Positions 33,500 through 45,460 of a stretch of DNA of 64,000 bases are shown piece after piece. A program made the position numbers and the translations under genes. The stretch's first letter is position 1. Each line of letters begins with the position of its first letter. Origin of the DNA: Lepraria neglecta (lineage: Eukaryota > Ascomycota > Lecanoromycetes > Lecanorales > Stereocaulaceae); contig CM065650.1 of the NCBI GenBank assembly GCA_033220425.1, forward strand, positions 372,001-436,000. Direction: 5' to 3'. The notes beneath the pieces were generated by a model. The model did no database searches, was not told the DNA's origin, and saw only the letters and a program-made list of their open reading frames with translations.

Positions 33500-34726
33500 C
33501 TCCTGTCGAAATCATAGCACGCCTGCGGGGCTGTCACAGGACCTATGAAAGGAATGTCTAATCCTCAATAGCGATCGCAAGGCTTTCTATTTGTTTGCCT
33601 GGCCGTATCGACAGGGATCGGCTGTGATCGGATAACTCGACATCGAAGAGCTAAGTGTGAAGCCAAAGAGCCGACAGTACATCAGCACCAGCAAATGAAA
33701 GCAAAGGAGCGTGGCATCGCCTCGATCGACAGCAGTCTTCACGTGTCTGCCTGGCTACGCCCATAAAGATGCCGCAATGGCGGCGTTCTGATAACGTAGC
33801 CTCGAGACGTTGATCTCGCTTTTGGCCGGGCATCGTAGAGCGCGCAGTGCCGCCGATCCGTTGCGGGCGTCTCGGCTCAAAGATTGAGGCAACAGCAGCT
33901 GACGAGACAGAAGGGACGGATATCTCCGAAGGGGCGCAGCGAAGACTCAGCCGGCCAGGGGATAAGGATCGAATACGAGACTGATGGCCGAGAGCTGCGC
34001 CAGTGTATCCAAGGGTGTGAGAAGAGACCATGCTAGATCGGCAATAGCCCGCGATCGATGATTGAAGCTTTGGGAGAAGAGGAGGCAGGTACATGAATGG
34101 CGAGAACGTCTTGAGCGATTTACTTCTTGAAGAGAGGGCAGGCACGGTAACGCCGCTGTGAGCACGACCCATAAGCGTATATAATCAATCCCCTTCTCAA
34201 GCTTTCCCCAACTTCAGCTTCTAACTATAACTTTTTACCTGTATTGTGCGACACGATGAACTTGAACTCCGTTCAATTCTACCAAGCATCCTTAAAGCGG
34301 ATCTGGCTGGTAAGAGAACATCGAAAATGTCGACTGGTGAAGCTACGGCTATCTATGGAGCAGCGCAGTCGGTGAAAATCTAAGTTACTCAACACTGGGA
34401 AGGTCCCCTATTCTATAAGCATCGGGCCCATCGATGCAGAGGGTCGATTTGGGAGAGGCGTATTGGTACGCCAACAGCAACGGCGCGGTCTTATCACATA
34501 AACTGGCGGAAGCACAGCAGAGAGCAACTAATAACCTTCTGGTGCTCACCCCCATTACAACTTCGTCTGAGCCTTACAAAGTTCCAGAGCTGGCGGTTAT
34601 CTTTGCTACTTTCGAGTGTCAGGCATCGCAAGAGAACAGAGCCCAGGATATATCTAAGCCGGTGCCCCCGGTGTTTATTTATTCTTCTTTTACCAAACCA
34701 ACATTAGAAAAGGTAGTCCGTCCGAC
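33500..34726. other. island DNA without a supported gene
   Basis: A 173-codon open frame on the minus strand (33651-34172) shows Ser/Arg-rich low complexity and no domain; I do not call it. A TATA-like tract with a pyrimidine-rich leader at about 34178-34250 on the plus strand resembles a promoter, but no convincing coding region follows before 34727. Confidence 0.4.
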
Positions 34727-35409
34727 ATGAGCCAACGCCCTATTTTCCGAAAGCCCCCGCGCTTTCAGAGTCTTCCGGGCGAGGACAATCTCTCAGTACT
34801 GTACGAACGCCGGGATCTACCTCGAGGTACGGCATGGCGAGGCCAGCGATCTGGCTTGCTTTAAGGATGACGGCTAACGAGCACACAGCCATGTCTGAAG
34901 GCAATATTACGTATAGCGTCGAAGGCTCACTCACAATGTCCTTCGCCGCTAGCCACAGGTCCCACTCGACATTTATAACCGACGATATGATTCTATTAGG
35001 TCTTAGAGGGCCATTGGTTACCGCGTCCAACCGTCCGACCAGCGTTGACGTTCGTTACTCCCTTGACACCTCCGACGGCATCAATGCGACAGTCCTGAAG
35101 GACCCTACTCCAGAGTCACCTACCCCGATTCCAGCGCGCATCGACAGCCATGAGAGAACCTGGCAGATCGAGCAAATCCTGTGTCGACGCAGAGCTCGAG
35201 GGTCCAGGAGGCGCGGAAAGCAATACCTGGTGGAATGGACGCCGAGTTGGCTAATGCTGGCTGAGGCAGAAATTGCGGAGAAAAAGTGGGACATTGTCAA
35301 CATACTGCAGACCAAATTGAGCGAGAAGCGTAGGGACTCTGGCTTTCAAGAGGAGGTCAAAATTCAGTGGGAGCCCTCGTGGATCTCTAATCTAGACTGG
35401 GTCTCATAA
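34727..35409 (+). CDS. small chromo-like protein
   Basis: Two exons (34727-34826 and 34889-35409) joined by a 62-bp intron with donor GTACGG, branch GCTAACG and acceptor CACACAG give 206 residues in one consistent frame. The middle (about 45-100) is Ser/Thr-rich. The C-terminal half contains RTWQIEQILCRRRARG, then KQYLVEWTPSWLMLAEAEI and, near the end, KIQWEPSWISNLDW. The W-x-(I/V)-E-x-I-L and YLV-E-W pattern recalls the first strands of a chromodomain, repeated loosely at the C-terminus with a second PSW. It may be a host protein or a fragment captured from a chromodomain-bearing element; no integrase or reverse transcriptase sequence adjoins it. Confidence 0.5.
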
Positions 35410-37249
35410 AGGATACCGATATCAAATAATGCGGTGTAATGAGCGGAGACACATTGGATCAGTCTTCAAGTCCGACCAGACATGGCCGGTCCAGGAGCAG
35501 GCGAAACAAGATGAAGAGCAGGATCAGCCTGTCACCCAGAAGAGTTCCACAGCGAGCTCAAAAGCCAAGACCCAAGATTCCTACTTGACGATCCAAACAC
35601 TGGCAGAGATTTCATCGATTCAGACATACCACTCCCTCCTCTCTTCGACGCCTACTTCAACAGTAACATACATTTCCTCGCTCGCTAAGGACATGACACT
35701 CTCGGTAGTCGGTCCATTAACGCTATCAGCCACGACCTCAAATCTAGTAAAGGAGAATATAATACAGATTATAAGAGGCCTGTCTTTGTAAAAGTAAATA
35801 AGGTAACGACGAGAGATAGCTCTTACCGGCTATTTGGAGATAAGACAAAGAAACGCTAGAAGATCTACAATACGGTCCTCTTCGTCGTATCTTACCGCGC
35901 CATTTTCAAATACTATGCTCGTAAAACAATAAGGGCGGCCTGCGAGGAGGCATTCCATGTGTTGGAAAAGCAGAGAGCAACTTTCAACAGATGGCCTGTA
36001 TTGGTGCCGGGGACGGGCGCTATATGGTCAGATGACGACGTGACGACAGAGGATAGTTTCCCTATTAAGACAGATTTTAGTGATTGCTGACGTTCATGGA
36101 GGGAAAGGCACCAATGCAATACGCTTATCCAGTCCATTATATGTAGCTAAACCTTACCTCGCTACTTTCTCTCTATTAAGCTATATCCGTACCGGCGGCC
36201 TCGCTCCCCCCTATACCCTTCACTGCCAGTCGTACCCTATACGAGAATAACAGTGATCGTTTATTACCTAGGTACCAACGGCACTTTGACTGTATACTAT
36301 CCTCGGCTCATTTCTTTGTACCGCTTCCTAACCCCCCCGCCGGAGTGGAAGAGCCTTGGACTTTAATCTCTCCCAATGCCTTGTCGGAGAATCGGACACG
36401 TCCGTCTAGATATACATAAAACGAGGTGACTCGGTTCTTTCCCTTTATACTAATTTTTCTAATCACTCCTAATATATGAAGCGGGTCCTTGCCGGTGGGA
36501 TACGGATTCCTACTCCAGAAAAAGGTCAGGAACTCCTGTTACGGTTGATAGTGAGGTGAAGCTAACTCACTTGATGATGCCACTTTCTACTTTTCTGGCG
36601 AGTCCTGGCGCTTGATTAACAGCTTTATTTAAAAGGTTCTTGACCCAGTTGACGTCTTTAGTCGTTCCGTTGAGCTTCTATTTAAGTTCTTTAATACGGC
36701 GTGCGGCAGTGCTGAACACTCAGGACATGTTCGGAATGGAATTCTGGGACTAAGCCTCAACAAATCAACTTTATATGCCAAGTACTCGGATAAGAAGAAA
36801 TGTACCGGAAGAACTTAGATTTCGTTGGGTTTTTGTAAGATGATACTTGACAGTTGGTAAAAGGATGATCGGATAGTGGGCTTTAGATTGTAAGCCTTCG
36901 TTTATAGCTGCGGTGAGCTTTATATTTGTTAGGTTAGAAAGGATAGGCAGCAGCAGGCAACTGTAGGTAATAGTAGCCGTAGGCAAAATGTAGGCGAATG
37001 TAAGCAGCAGTTGGATGCTAGCTTAAAGCGTTTATTAATTTGAACGGAAAAACTACTTTATCCGTCCCGAGAGATGTACGGTTGTCGGGCTGTCCTACAA
37101 GACAAACTCTTCCATCTTGCCAATGAGAGCCAGATATATTGCAGTACGGAGGACGTGCACATGAAGATATGGTGTGTTCCCAAAGCCGCCGGGTACCGCA
37201 TACACTCAGGAGCTTTCAACAATTCCTTGGGACTTCAACACCGTCTATC
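35410..37249. other. A/T-biased degenerate sequence, no gene
   Basis: Runs of TA-rich sequence with scattered stops in all frames. The composition and lack of open frames fit old repeat DNA that has been mutated, but no element family can be named. The last part before 37250 is presumably the promoter of the kinase gene. Confidence 0.45.
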
Positions 37250-38798
37250 ATGGCCGCGTCTCCCTTCAGCGCGAAGTGTACCCTCACGTCCCTTAGGCTT
37301 CGGCCTCCTGTTGTGACACCAGTCCAACCCGTCATTCTCCCATCTGATATAGCTATCGAGGAAGAGCTAGTCTCCGGCTATGATCCCCAACATTTCTACC
37401 CAGTAAATCCTGGTGACATTTTTCACAACAGGTACGAAATGACGGCGAAGCTTGGATGTGGCAGTTGTTCGACAGTATGGCTGGCCAGAGATACACAGCG
37501 GTGCGTGTCGAGTTCCTCATGATGGAACTTCTTTAACATTCTTCTAGGCAGAAGTGGCGGTCCAACCGTTACGTAGCCGTGAAAGTCAATAATTGCGATT
37601 TCGCCGACGAGGGCGCGGCGGAACATGAGCTTAACATCTCTCGACGCATTGCGCAAGCAAATCCATCGCATAAAGGGCTCTCATACGTTAGAACGATTGT
37701 CGACAGCTTCACGATTAGCGGTCTACACGGCAACCACATATGTCTGGTGTACGAAGCTATGAGAGAACCCCTCTGGTTATTTGAGCGACGCTGTAAGAAT
37801 GGCCGATTAACATTAGGCCTCTTGAAAGGATATTTAAGACTTCTCCTCATAGGCCTGGATTATCTTCACTCGGAATGCCATATTGTTCACACCGGTAGGC
37901 TTAAAGCCATGCGTATTCGCCGATTGAAGCTTACTCGATGATTACAGATATTAAGCTCGACAATATAATGGTGGGATTTGAGGATCCATCCGTGGTCGAG
38001 GATTTTGCCCGAGCACAGACCCAAAACCCTATGCCTCGCAAAGTTCAGGATGGGCGCTTAGTCTATCAATCACATAATGACTTTGGACCTCTCAAATCAT
38101 CCTATGTTCTGCCGAAAATAGCGGACTTTGGCTTGGCCCAGTATGGCAAGAACGAGCTCCAAAGACACCCAATACAGCCGGATCATTACCGCGCACCCGA
38201 AGTGATCTTAGGAGCAGGGTGGACATATAGCGCAGATGTCTGGAACCTTGGTGTGCTGGTGCGTTTTGACTTCCGCCCGATTGGCATTTGCTAACACGCT
38301 ATGAGATAGATCTGGAATCTGCTAGAGAAAAGAGATTTATTTCGAGAGATTCATTCCAACCAAGGGAAGTACAATGGTCAAGCGCATATTGCGGAAATGA
38401 TTGCGCTGTTGGGGCCCCCTCCAAAAGAGCTAGTTGATCGAGAAAAAGAAGGACTCAGCTGGAAGTTCAGACCTGAGGTGGAAAACTTCGAGGGCAAACC
38501 TTGCAGAAGTGCAAGTGAGTTTTATGGAGGGCCTTTCTTCGACTCCGAAGGTAACATCTCCGCGAGCACGTGTACTATCAGAGCTAGGCCCCGCTGATCG
38601 TTATTCCCAGGAGAATTCATGCACAAAGACCTTATTCCAGATGCTTTCAACATGGGGGTCTCTGTGCTCTCTCTTGAGAGGAAAGATAAAGAGGAGTTCC
38701 TCAAGTTCGTGCAGAAGATGCTCCAATGGCTGCCCGAGAAAAGAAAGTCCGCTAAAGACTTACTCGAAGATCCCTGGCTCTGTCCAGACTCAATGTGA
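37250..38798 (+). CDS. SRPK-like serine/threonine protein kinase
   Basis: Protein kinase of the SRPK-like group that is expanded in filamentous fungi. Exon 1 (37250-37500) runs from MAASPFSAK through GDIFHNRYEMTAKLGCGSCS (Gly-rich loop). Exon 2 starts at 37548 and carries VAVKV (ATP lysine), then LYEA-type hinge LVYEAMREPLW and GLDYLHSECHIVHTD. Exon 3 brings IKLDNIMVG, so the catalytic loop is HTDIKLDN, the SRPK form of HRD. It also brings IADFGLAQ (DFG) and HYRAPEVILGAGW (APE). Exons 4 and 5 follow with IWNLLEKRDLF, EMIALLGPPPKELV and EEFLKFVQKMLQWLPEKRKS. All catalytic residues are present and all four introns are consensus, so it is probably active. The long insert between DN and DFG, about 45 residues, replaces the larger SRPK spacer. 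Confidence 0.9.
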
Positions 38799-41700
38799 AA
38801 AGAGGGGTCGATGGGCTGGGCTTGATATATTCTGGGATTTGCATCTGACCTCCAAATCAGACGACGCAATTTCCCTGAGGTCCGACAGAGTGTGCTATAT
38901 TTGAGCGGATTGTGGGCAGCTTTGTCGAGGTTGGTCAGGAAGGAAACCGTTCGCTATAGCGTGACCAACCTTTCAAATTTGCACACAGCCTTGGAAAAGT
39001 CAGACCCGGAGCCTACACCCAAAGAACGTTTGCTAAAGGTGCGCCAAAAAGCGTACACGCAAATAGGTCGTAAGCAGGCGAAGAGCCGCATTAAAGTGCA
39101 TCCCGGCACGCCGAAATGTACCCTTGAGCGAAAAACGGTCGAGGTACTTCGAGCGCCGAGAGGCTATACCTGCTGTTGACCGCGTTACTTGATATCAAAA
39201 GCCTTTTCAGATAGGTATTCATCATTTCTCTCCCCTCTGAGCTTTCTCCGGCCGAAAATACCCTATTACAGGAAGGGGCGGCATCTTTACCTATTTATAT
39301 GAGGGGTGTATTAGCTTATAGGGGTGGTGTAAAGGTTGTGCTCCGGGCTAGAGCTACCACTAAGCCACGAGGGCAAAAGTCAACAATGCTTGGCCCGCTA
39401 CCCGAACGGCCCTTATTAGGGCCCTTATAGAGTATGTCCCAGGCGGATTCTATTACACGTGGCGCTTCAAGCATCCTACCACCCATGATCGGGCTAAGAT
39501 ATACTTAAAGCTTCAACTAGATACTTATACAGGCCCTACCTTGGGTATTAGCAATCCGTGGAATGACACCAAATATCAGGTCACCATCTGCCTCAGCTGC
39601 GGCAAGGCCTTTGAGAAAGACCAGACCCACGCCATCTGCACAGCAGTACCCTTCTCCGGCTTTATCGAATAGTTTACATTACCCGGTGGGGCTTAGGAAT
39701 CCGGCTTTAGCGAGGTCCATGAAGGGGGTTGGGACACTCATAACGTTCACTCCTCCAGCGAGTGCCATTGAACATTCGCCATGTTGGATTGCTCTATAAG
39801 CGTTCTTGATAGCGAGAAATTCGAAATATTGAAGGATCTCTATAATCATAAGTAGAGGGAGCGTTAATATACCGAACGTCGACTCGGAGATAAAACTTTA
39901 TTGTTCCTTCGGACATCTACTCTGACAGAGCTTGTAGGCACTGTAGACCGTGCTCTAGACCATGGATATTTTTATTTTGAGAAGCGAACAACGTCGATAT
40001 TTCAGGAAGCTTTAGAATCTCGTCCTTGAGTAGGGTGAGATCCGGAAGTACTAAAAGATAGCGTTGGAGGTGAGAGAGGTATTCCTCCTTAGGAGCTTTG
40101 CTCTAAGCACCGAAAACGATCATCGATGGAGAATCTATTCCATTCGAGGTCTTCGTAGTATGAGCTACGTCCGATAAGGTAGCATCACCAAGAGGCGAAA
40201 TCGAAGGGAAAAATTGTATCTATTTGAAGAGGAGCGCGTATTAACTATAAAATTTTTGATAAGGTGAGAGGTATAGTATAGAGGAGTGTAGAATACCGAG
40301 GAGGTACTATTACTGGGAAGAGCTCGATGGGAAGAGTTAGCTTCCTCGAAGGGTTTATTACCAATAAGGAGTCATCGAAAAAGATGCCTAATTAATGAGG
40401 AGAGGATATTGATGAGGAGGACCGGGTGATTAGAAGTAGTGTGCGATCGCCCGGTCATTCGGAGGGCAACATAATAAATTTTCACTGCCTCAGACCCACC
40501 TCCGGGTAAGGCTATAATGTCTAACGTAGCCAACAGTAACTAAGGGGGTTTCATTGTGGGGGAAACAAAGTAGGATAATAAGGAAGACCATTCAGATCCG
40601 GGCATTCACTGTCCATCGTTGTGTATCCCGCGATTGTGCCCCACCAGAATGAATATACACATCGGACCCGGGGCAAGGTGTGCATTCCGACTGATGAGGG
40701 TGAAGCGACAAATACGTCCATTTGATATTCGTCACTGGTGACTGAAAGGGCAATATTTAATGTCAATTGGCTTATGCTAGAGCAAGCTTACCCTCTGTAA
40801 TTGTAGAAAGTGTATCTTTTCAGCGCTGGTATATTACAGTCTGGAAGGCAAAGAATACAAAAAGGTCAGCTTCCGATTGCAGCATTACACTTGACGCACG
40901 TACCGAAGTGATGACCGCAAAAATCGGATCTCTAATCGGTCATATTTGGGGAAAGGGAAGGCGTTTTGGCCTCACCTAGACTGGAATCGCTAATAAGGTA
41001 GAGCGCGAGAGTCCTCCGAAGGCTCTGGGCCCTAGTTCTCAATAGCCTCGGGGCTTTGCTCCAAGCCCTTTTGTAACTTTAATAATGCAATTAGCCTTAC
41101 ATGCCATTAATAGGGCTTGTTGCGTTCTTAATCATTGTTGATAGCTTCAATGATTCGCATTCGACATCCTCGAAGGTCGACATACGTTGACAGACACGTA
41201 TAATTGGAGGCTGGCAACATATTCTATGGACTGGTCTGCTCCGGACAATCGTTTTTGTTGTGGCATGATGGTAGGCACATAAGCATCCTTACTGTCGTTT
41301 TCCTCCAGGGCGCCCGCTAAGGACTGTCTAGATCAGATGGAAGTCTATCATGGACAGCCTGCTCAGAAACATCTTACATTGATTTAATTCAGCAAACGCA
41401 GCAAATTTCAAGGGCCTGGAGCGTCAGACAAGAAGACTGAAGAAGCAAATGGGATCAGGAAAGATATGCAGGAAGAGTCGAAGCAACAGATGACAACGAA
41501 GGCACTCTCGACAAACTTCTCAGGGTTACGAAAGAGCATCTAGAAGCATTCCTAGACGAAAAAATCTGACAGTCCCCGAGACGACGTAAGGAAACCGTGA
41601 TCCGCATGGACAGTAATCTTGCTGATTCGTCTCACCCAGTGCCATCAACGCGACTGCCTTCTTCTCCTCCCTCCTCACAAATCCCCAATACTAGTCCATA

Positions 41701-42921
41701 TCATGACCGAAAATAGATGGCTATTCTCCAACGAATGATCCAAGCACTCGGAATAGCGCAGTTCGCTTCCTCAAAGCTCAAACCCTACCTTAGCTCCACA
41801 TCTGCCTCCAGGAAACATCTCGGTTGCACTCAGCCGCAAGTTTCAATTATGGAAGCAGGATAGCTTTTGAAGGACTGCCATTTCCACCGTCTCATACCGG
41901 TTGAGACATTCTTCTGGCACCTGGGTCATACTTTCCAGGAATGGGGCTTTTGTTGGAAATTATATTGACACACTACACCATTTCTGAATTAGCATTGCTC
42001 TTTTAAGATGGTCTTGGAGTCCAAAGAACTGCCTCAAGAGCCGGAGATAATTTCCAGCAGTCCATTCGTCTCTCACGGCTCCAATTGCGGTATGGAAGGG
42101 GAAGGATACCTAAGAAAGGGTGCCTACACAAAGGGCGGGGCGATGCCTTGGTGACGACAAGCACTTCAACGAGATGAATTGGCCCCTTTCCCAATATGCA
42201 GCGGATTGATCTATGTGCCTTGGAAAGAATGTCATTGTGAGGAGATATCAAGCCCTTAACAACATTCCTGAAGGCCTTTCAGGTACCCTATTGGTTCTGC
42301 TTATTGCCACAATTATACAGCTTATCGGAAGAGATTTTGGCTGATCCAAGGTCTGGAATATCTCTCGAAGGCCCAAAGGAGAGAATGAAGACACTCGATA
42401 TCAAGAAATCTCAGGCTGATTGACTTTGATGTGCCATTTCATGGACAACACAAACATCTTGATGAGGGAAAGCGTTCGAAATTTCGACTGGGAATGACAT
42501 TCTACTCCCGACTGTCCTGCTTGATATCGTTCTTGCCCACGTCGATTGAAGGGCTGACTTTTCCGGAGATCTCATGCCCCAGGAGAGAGAATCAATGACC
42601 GGTGGCGCCGAAGAACAGGCAGCTCGAGGACGTCTCACAGCTTCTATAATTGCTCGGACAGTTTAATGGAACCCAAAGACGGGGTTCTAGACCAAACGCT
42701 ATCATCAGTCGAGCAGCGTAGTAATAGACAACCACATTGACAGTGGTGACTTCCCCCTTTGTTTTTCCTTGGCAATTCGCGGAATCAAGGCCGCACCTAT
42801 CGAATGCAATCGTCACACTTTACTCTCGGTTCTTCGAAAATCTCATGTCAAGTGCAATTGCGTCCAGCGGCACAACCCTATCCCAAGTCCTCCATCGACT
42901 GTGGCACTCGCTAAAAGCCCT
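38799..42921. other. 4.1-kb degenerate stretch, no supported gene
   Basis: No open frame with a recognisable domain. A 95-codon frame at 38892-39179 follows the kinase and may be a decayed extension or unrelated. From about 39200 to 42700 there are many TA-rich blocks with stops in every frame, mixed with patches of normal composition. This looks like aged repeat DNA, but I could not identify terminal repeats or a family. Confidence 0.5.
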
Positions 42922-43230
42922 ATGCAAGCCCTCCAACCCCTCGCCCGCTCGTACGCCACAACCACAAGACATCCCTCCCATCTTCCAAATAAAGCACCAC
43001 TCTCCCTCGACCACTTCCTCCTACGCCAAAGAGTCCTTGCCCAATACCGCACAATCATTCGCGCCTGCTACAAAATCCCATCACCGATGAGAGAGGAAAT
43101 GAAGGGATATGCAAGAGAGGAATTCGAGCGGCAAAGGGACGTGGAGGATTTGAGGATTATACGGTATCTGCTTAGTACAGGGAAAGTGGAGTTCGATCGG
43201 TTGATGGGGCAGATTAGTGTCAAATCATGA
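42922..43230 (+). CDS. LYRM2: LYR-motif protein, LYRM2-like
   Basis: Small mitochondrial matrix protein of the LYR family; members bind acyl-ACP and assist complex I or Fe-S assembly. From the ATG at 42922 it has 102 residues. The N-terminus MQALQPLARSYATTTRH looks like a mitochondrial targeting peptide. LSLDHFLLRQRVLAQYRTII carries the LYR-type tripeptide as QYR, followed by EEFERQRDVEDLRIIRYLLS and a short C-terminal GKVEFDRLMGQ typical of LYRM2. Open frame extends further upstream without an ATG in a suitable place, so 42922 is the natural start. Single exon. Confidence 0.85.
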   Translation: MQALQPLARSYATTTRHPSHLPNKAPLSLDHFLLRQRVLAQYRTIIRACYKIPSPMREEMKGYAREEFERQRDVEDLRIIRYLLSTGKVEFDRLMGQISVKS

Positions 43231-43771
43231 AAGGGCGTGGTGGTATGGAACTCATCGGAAGAGAACAAAACCTTTCATTGTCTACGTCAAAGGTCAGACT
43301 ACAAGGAAACGCTTTATCGGGCTCTAGGCGGAGACAGGAAGGGCATAGGTCAGGTCTACAAAAGAGACAATAAGCGAGTATCGATATCTTGGTCTGGACT
43401 CAGCTGCAGTCGCTCAGAGCCGCTCATACCCAGGCCCACGCGGCGAGGATCACCATAGGGGAAACGAGACACGAATGATGAGGTATGACTTATGGCCGAG
43501 GGCTGAGGGGATGGAGGGCTATCGAAATTGGACGGAGACCCAATTGATTCCTAATTGCCTACTAGCTGTGACGGATTCTTCAATAGGCAATGCTCAAATT
43601 GTCTTTGTATTCAGAGCTTGGAGTCACAATAGTGGATGAGAGAGGTTTTCAGTAAAGACAGTGTATATAGATTATTAGGATATGTATTGCCCGAAGACTC
43701 ACTCACCTTCTACAAACCTCCAGCATAGTACCACCCTTGCGCTCCAAGCCAACATAGAGAACCGACATACC
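43231..43771. other. intergenic between LYRM2 and the next gene
   Basis: About 540 bp, convergent ends of two genes. No feature recognised. Confidence 0.4.
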
Positions 43772-44878
43772 TCAAAACTCCAAGTTAGCAAACCGAGGCT
43801 TGGGCTGGCGGCTGGACCTCCTCATCCCAACCGCCTGACCCTGTACTTGCTGGCTCGATCTGCCATACACATACTCCTCACTCTCCTCGCCCTGATCCAT
43901 TTCCTCAACCTGATTGCTCTTCTTAGTCTTCCCCCGCTTCTCCATTAGCCACTTCCCTTTAATCAGTTCCCACTTATCAACGTCCATCTGCTTCTTCCTC
44001 TGACAATACTCACGAGACCACTGATTCATCTTAGCCATATACGCCGGATCATTCTTGCGCTTATGATAGTCTGCAACCCTCCGTGCGTTACGCTCGCGAG
44101 TCTCTTTGGTTTGCTTGTACACGTATGGTCGACCGAGTTTCTTATTCCCAGAGGGAGGACGAGTGTATAGGATGGATGACGAAGATGACGAAGCCGAGGG
44201 AGAGGCGGACGAGACACTGGAGTCGCTGTCATGCTCTGGGGTTTTCTCACGAAGAGACATTGGCGTTGGGCGCTTCCGCTTCTGGCCTGGCTGCATCTTA
44301 CCTGGCTCAAGGGCCAAGTCCTTCGGGTCAACGCTGGGCTCTATTTGGCGAGATTTCCCCTTCGGTGGTGGCCTGAGAGGCACTATATTGCTAGGCGTGA
44401 ACAAGGGGTAATGGATCGAGGAAGTCTGCGTGCCAGGTGGAGTTATCTGCGAGAAGTTATGGAGAGGAACGTTACCTTGGGGAGGCTGCGAGGAGTACGG
44501 TAAGTTGGCGTATTGCTTTTGCGGCACACCGAACAACTGCTCTGGATCAGGATAGGAGTTGATGATAGGTCTACCAGCAAGGTCAGACTGTGGAACCATA
44601 GGAACCCATCTTGAAGGCTCGCGTTGGGGCTGCAGAGGCGGAGAGCAGGGCACCCACCTTGAAACGGACATCTTGCGCTGCTTAGGAGGCGGCATTGCCC
44701 ACTCGTCCATTGTCGGCTCGAGGGCAGTAAAGCCATGGAGCGAAAAGTCAGGACTCGTGTTGATGAAATCCATGTCGATTTCTGGAATAGCATCTAGACC
44801 TTGGACAGGGTCGAGGCCTTGGTAGGTCGAGTCGAAGTCGAACTGGAAGGCGCCACACTCCGAGAAGTTGGAAGACAT
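43772..44878 (-). CDS. hypothetical nuclear protein
   Basis: Single exon, 368 residues. No catalytic domain is recognised. The N-terminal 60 residues are acidic and aromatic (FDFDSTYQGLDPVQGLDA), resembling an activation region. Residues 70-180 are Pro/Gln-rich. About 195-260 holds basic clusters (GQKRKRPTPMSLREKTPE) and a Ser run. From about 255 to 330 is a basic, probably helical segment (KETRERNARRVADYHKRKND, then WSREYCQRKKQ). This looks like a DNA- or RNA-binding region, though it lacks the leucine spacing needed to call it bZIP. The C-terminus contains KRGKTKKSNQ and an acidic patch. A lineage-specific transcription regulator is the best guess. Confidence 0.6.
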   Translation of the reverse strand: MSSNFSECGAFQFDFDSTYQGLDPVQGLDAIPEIDMDFINTSPDFSLHGFTALEPTMDEWAMPPPKQRKMSVSRWVPCSPPLQPQREPSRWVPMVPQSDLAGRPIINSYPDPEQLFGVPQKQYANLPYSSQPPQGNVPLHNFSQITPPGTQTSSIHYPLFTPSNIVPLRPPPKGKSRQIEPSVDPKDLALEPGKMQPGQKRKRPTPMSLREKTPEHDSDSSVSSASPSASSSSSSILYTRPPSGNKKLGRPYVYKQTKETRERNARRVADYHKRKNDPAYMAKMNQWSREYCQRKKQMDVDKWELIKGKWLMEKRGKTKKSNQVEEMDQGEESEEYVYGRSSQQVQGQAVGMRRSSRQPKPRFANLEF

Positions 44879-45460
44879 GGTGATTGAGCTGCGCTGACTG
44901 CGATGATTAACTTCGGTTGGATTTAAAGTCGAAGATATCGAGTAGCGATGAAGCTGTGGCTGTGGCTGTTGTTGATGGGATGGTGGAGGAATCTCGATGG
45001 CTTTTTTGAGGTCTGCGAGTTGCTATTTGTAGGAAGGCCCCTCGACCCAACGATTCTCGAACATGCAACCCACTTTGTTATACCTTCTTTGTGTGGGTGA
45101 AAGGTCAAAGAGAAAGGATTTGAAAGGCCACAGCTTCAACAATAGTGCTTTTTATATTTGACTCACAAGACAAGAGGGCCATTGTACCGCACACAAAGAA
45201 AGCTCGGGGAAACAAGGAGAGAATTGCCAGATTTCGCAATAACTTTAGCAAAAGTCTAGACCGCCTATAGGCGTCTCTCAAATGGCGATGGCCTTCGTTA
45301 ATGTTTTCCCTTTTGGCCCGGAAAGTCAATATGCGGAGAGAAGAGGGATTGTACGGCACATTAGTTAGAGCCTCTGAATCGTACTTTGATCGAGTGCTGC
45401 TACTGATGAGACAGCAGGTATGAAAATAGAGGATATCAATACAGGAATTGAAAACTTCTA
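44879..45460. other. intergenic, no gene recognised
   Basis: About 580 bp separating the hypothetical nuclear protein's start from the STAND gene's stop. Contains the promoter of the former. Nothing else supported. Confidence 0.4.

Noticed and set aside
33651-34172. 173-codon open frame on the minus strand
   Set aside because: Low-complexity Ser/Arg content, no domain, and no supporting splice structure in a degenerate region.
39300-39560. Possible non-coding RNA or tRNA-derived repeat in the island
   Set aside because: Short complementary segments are present, but no cloverleaf, A/B box pair or second copy was found in the window.
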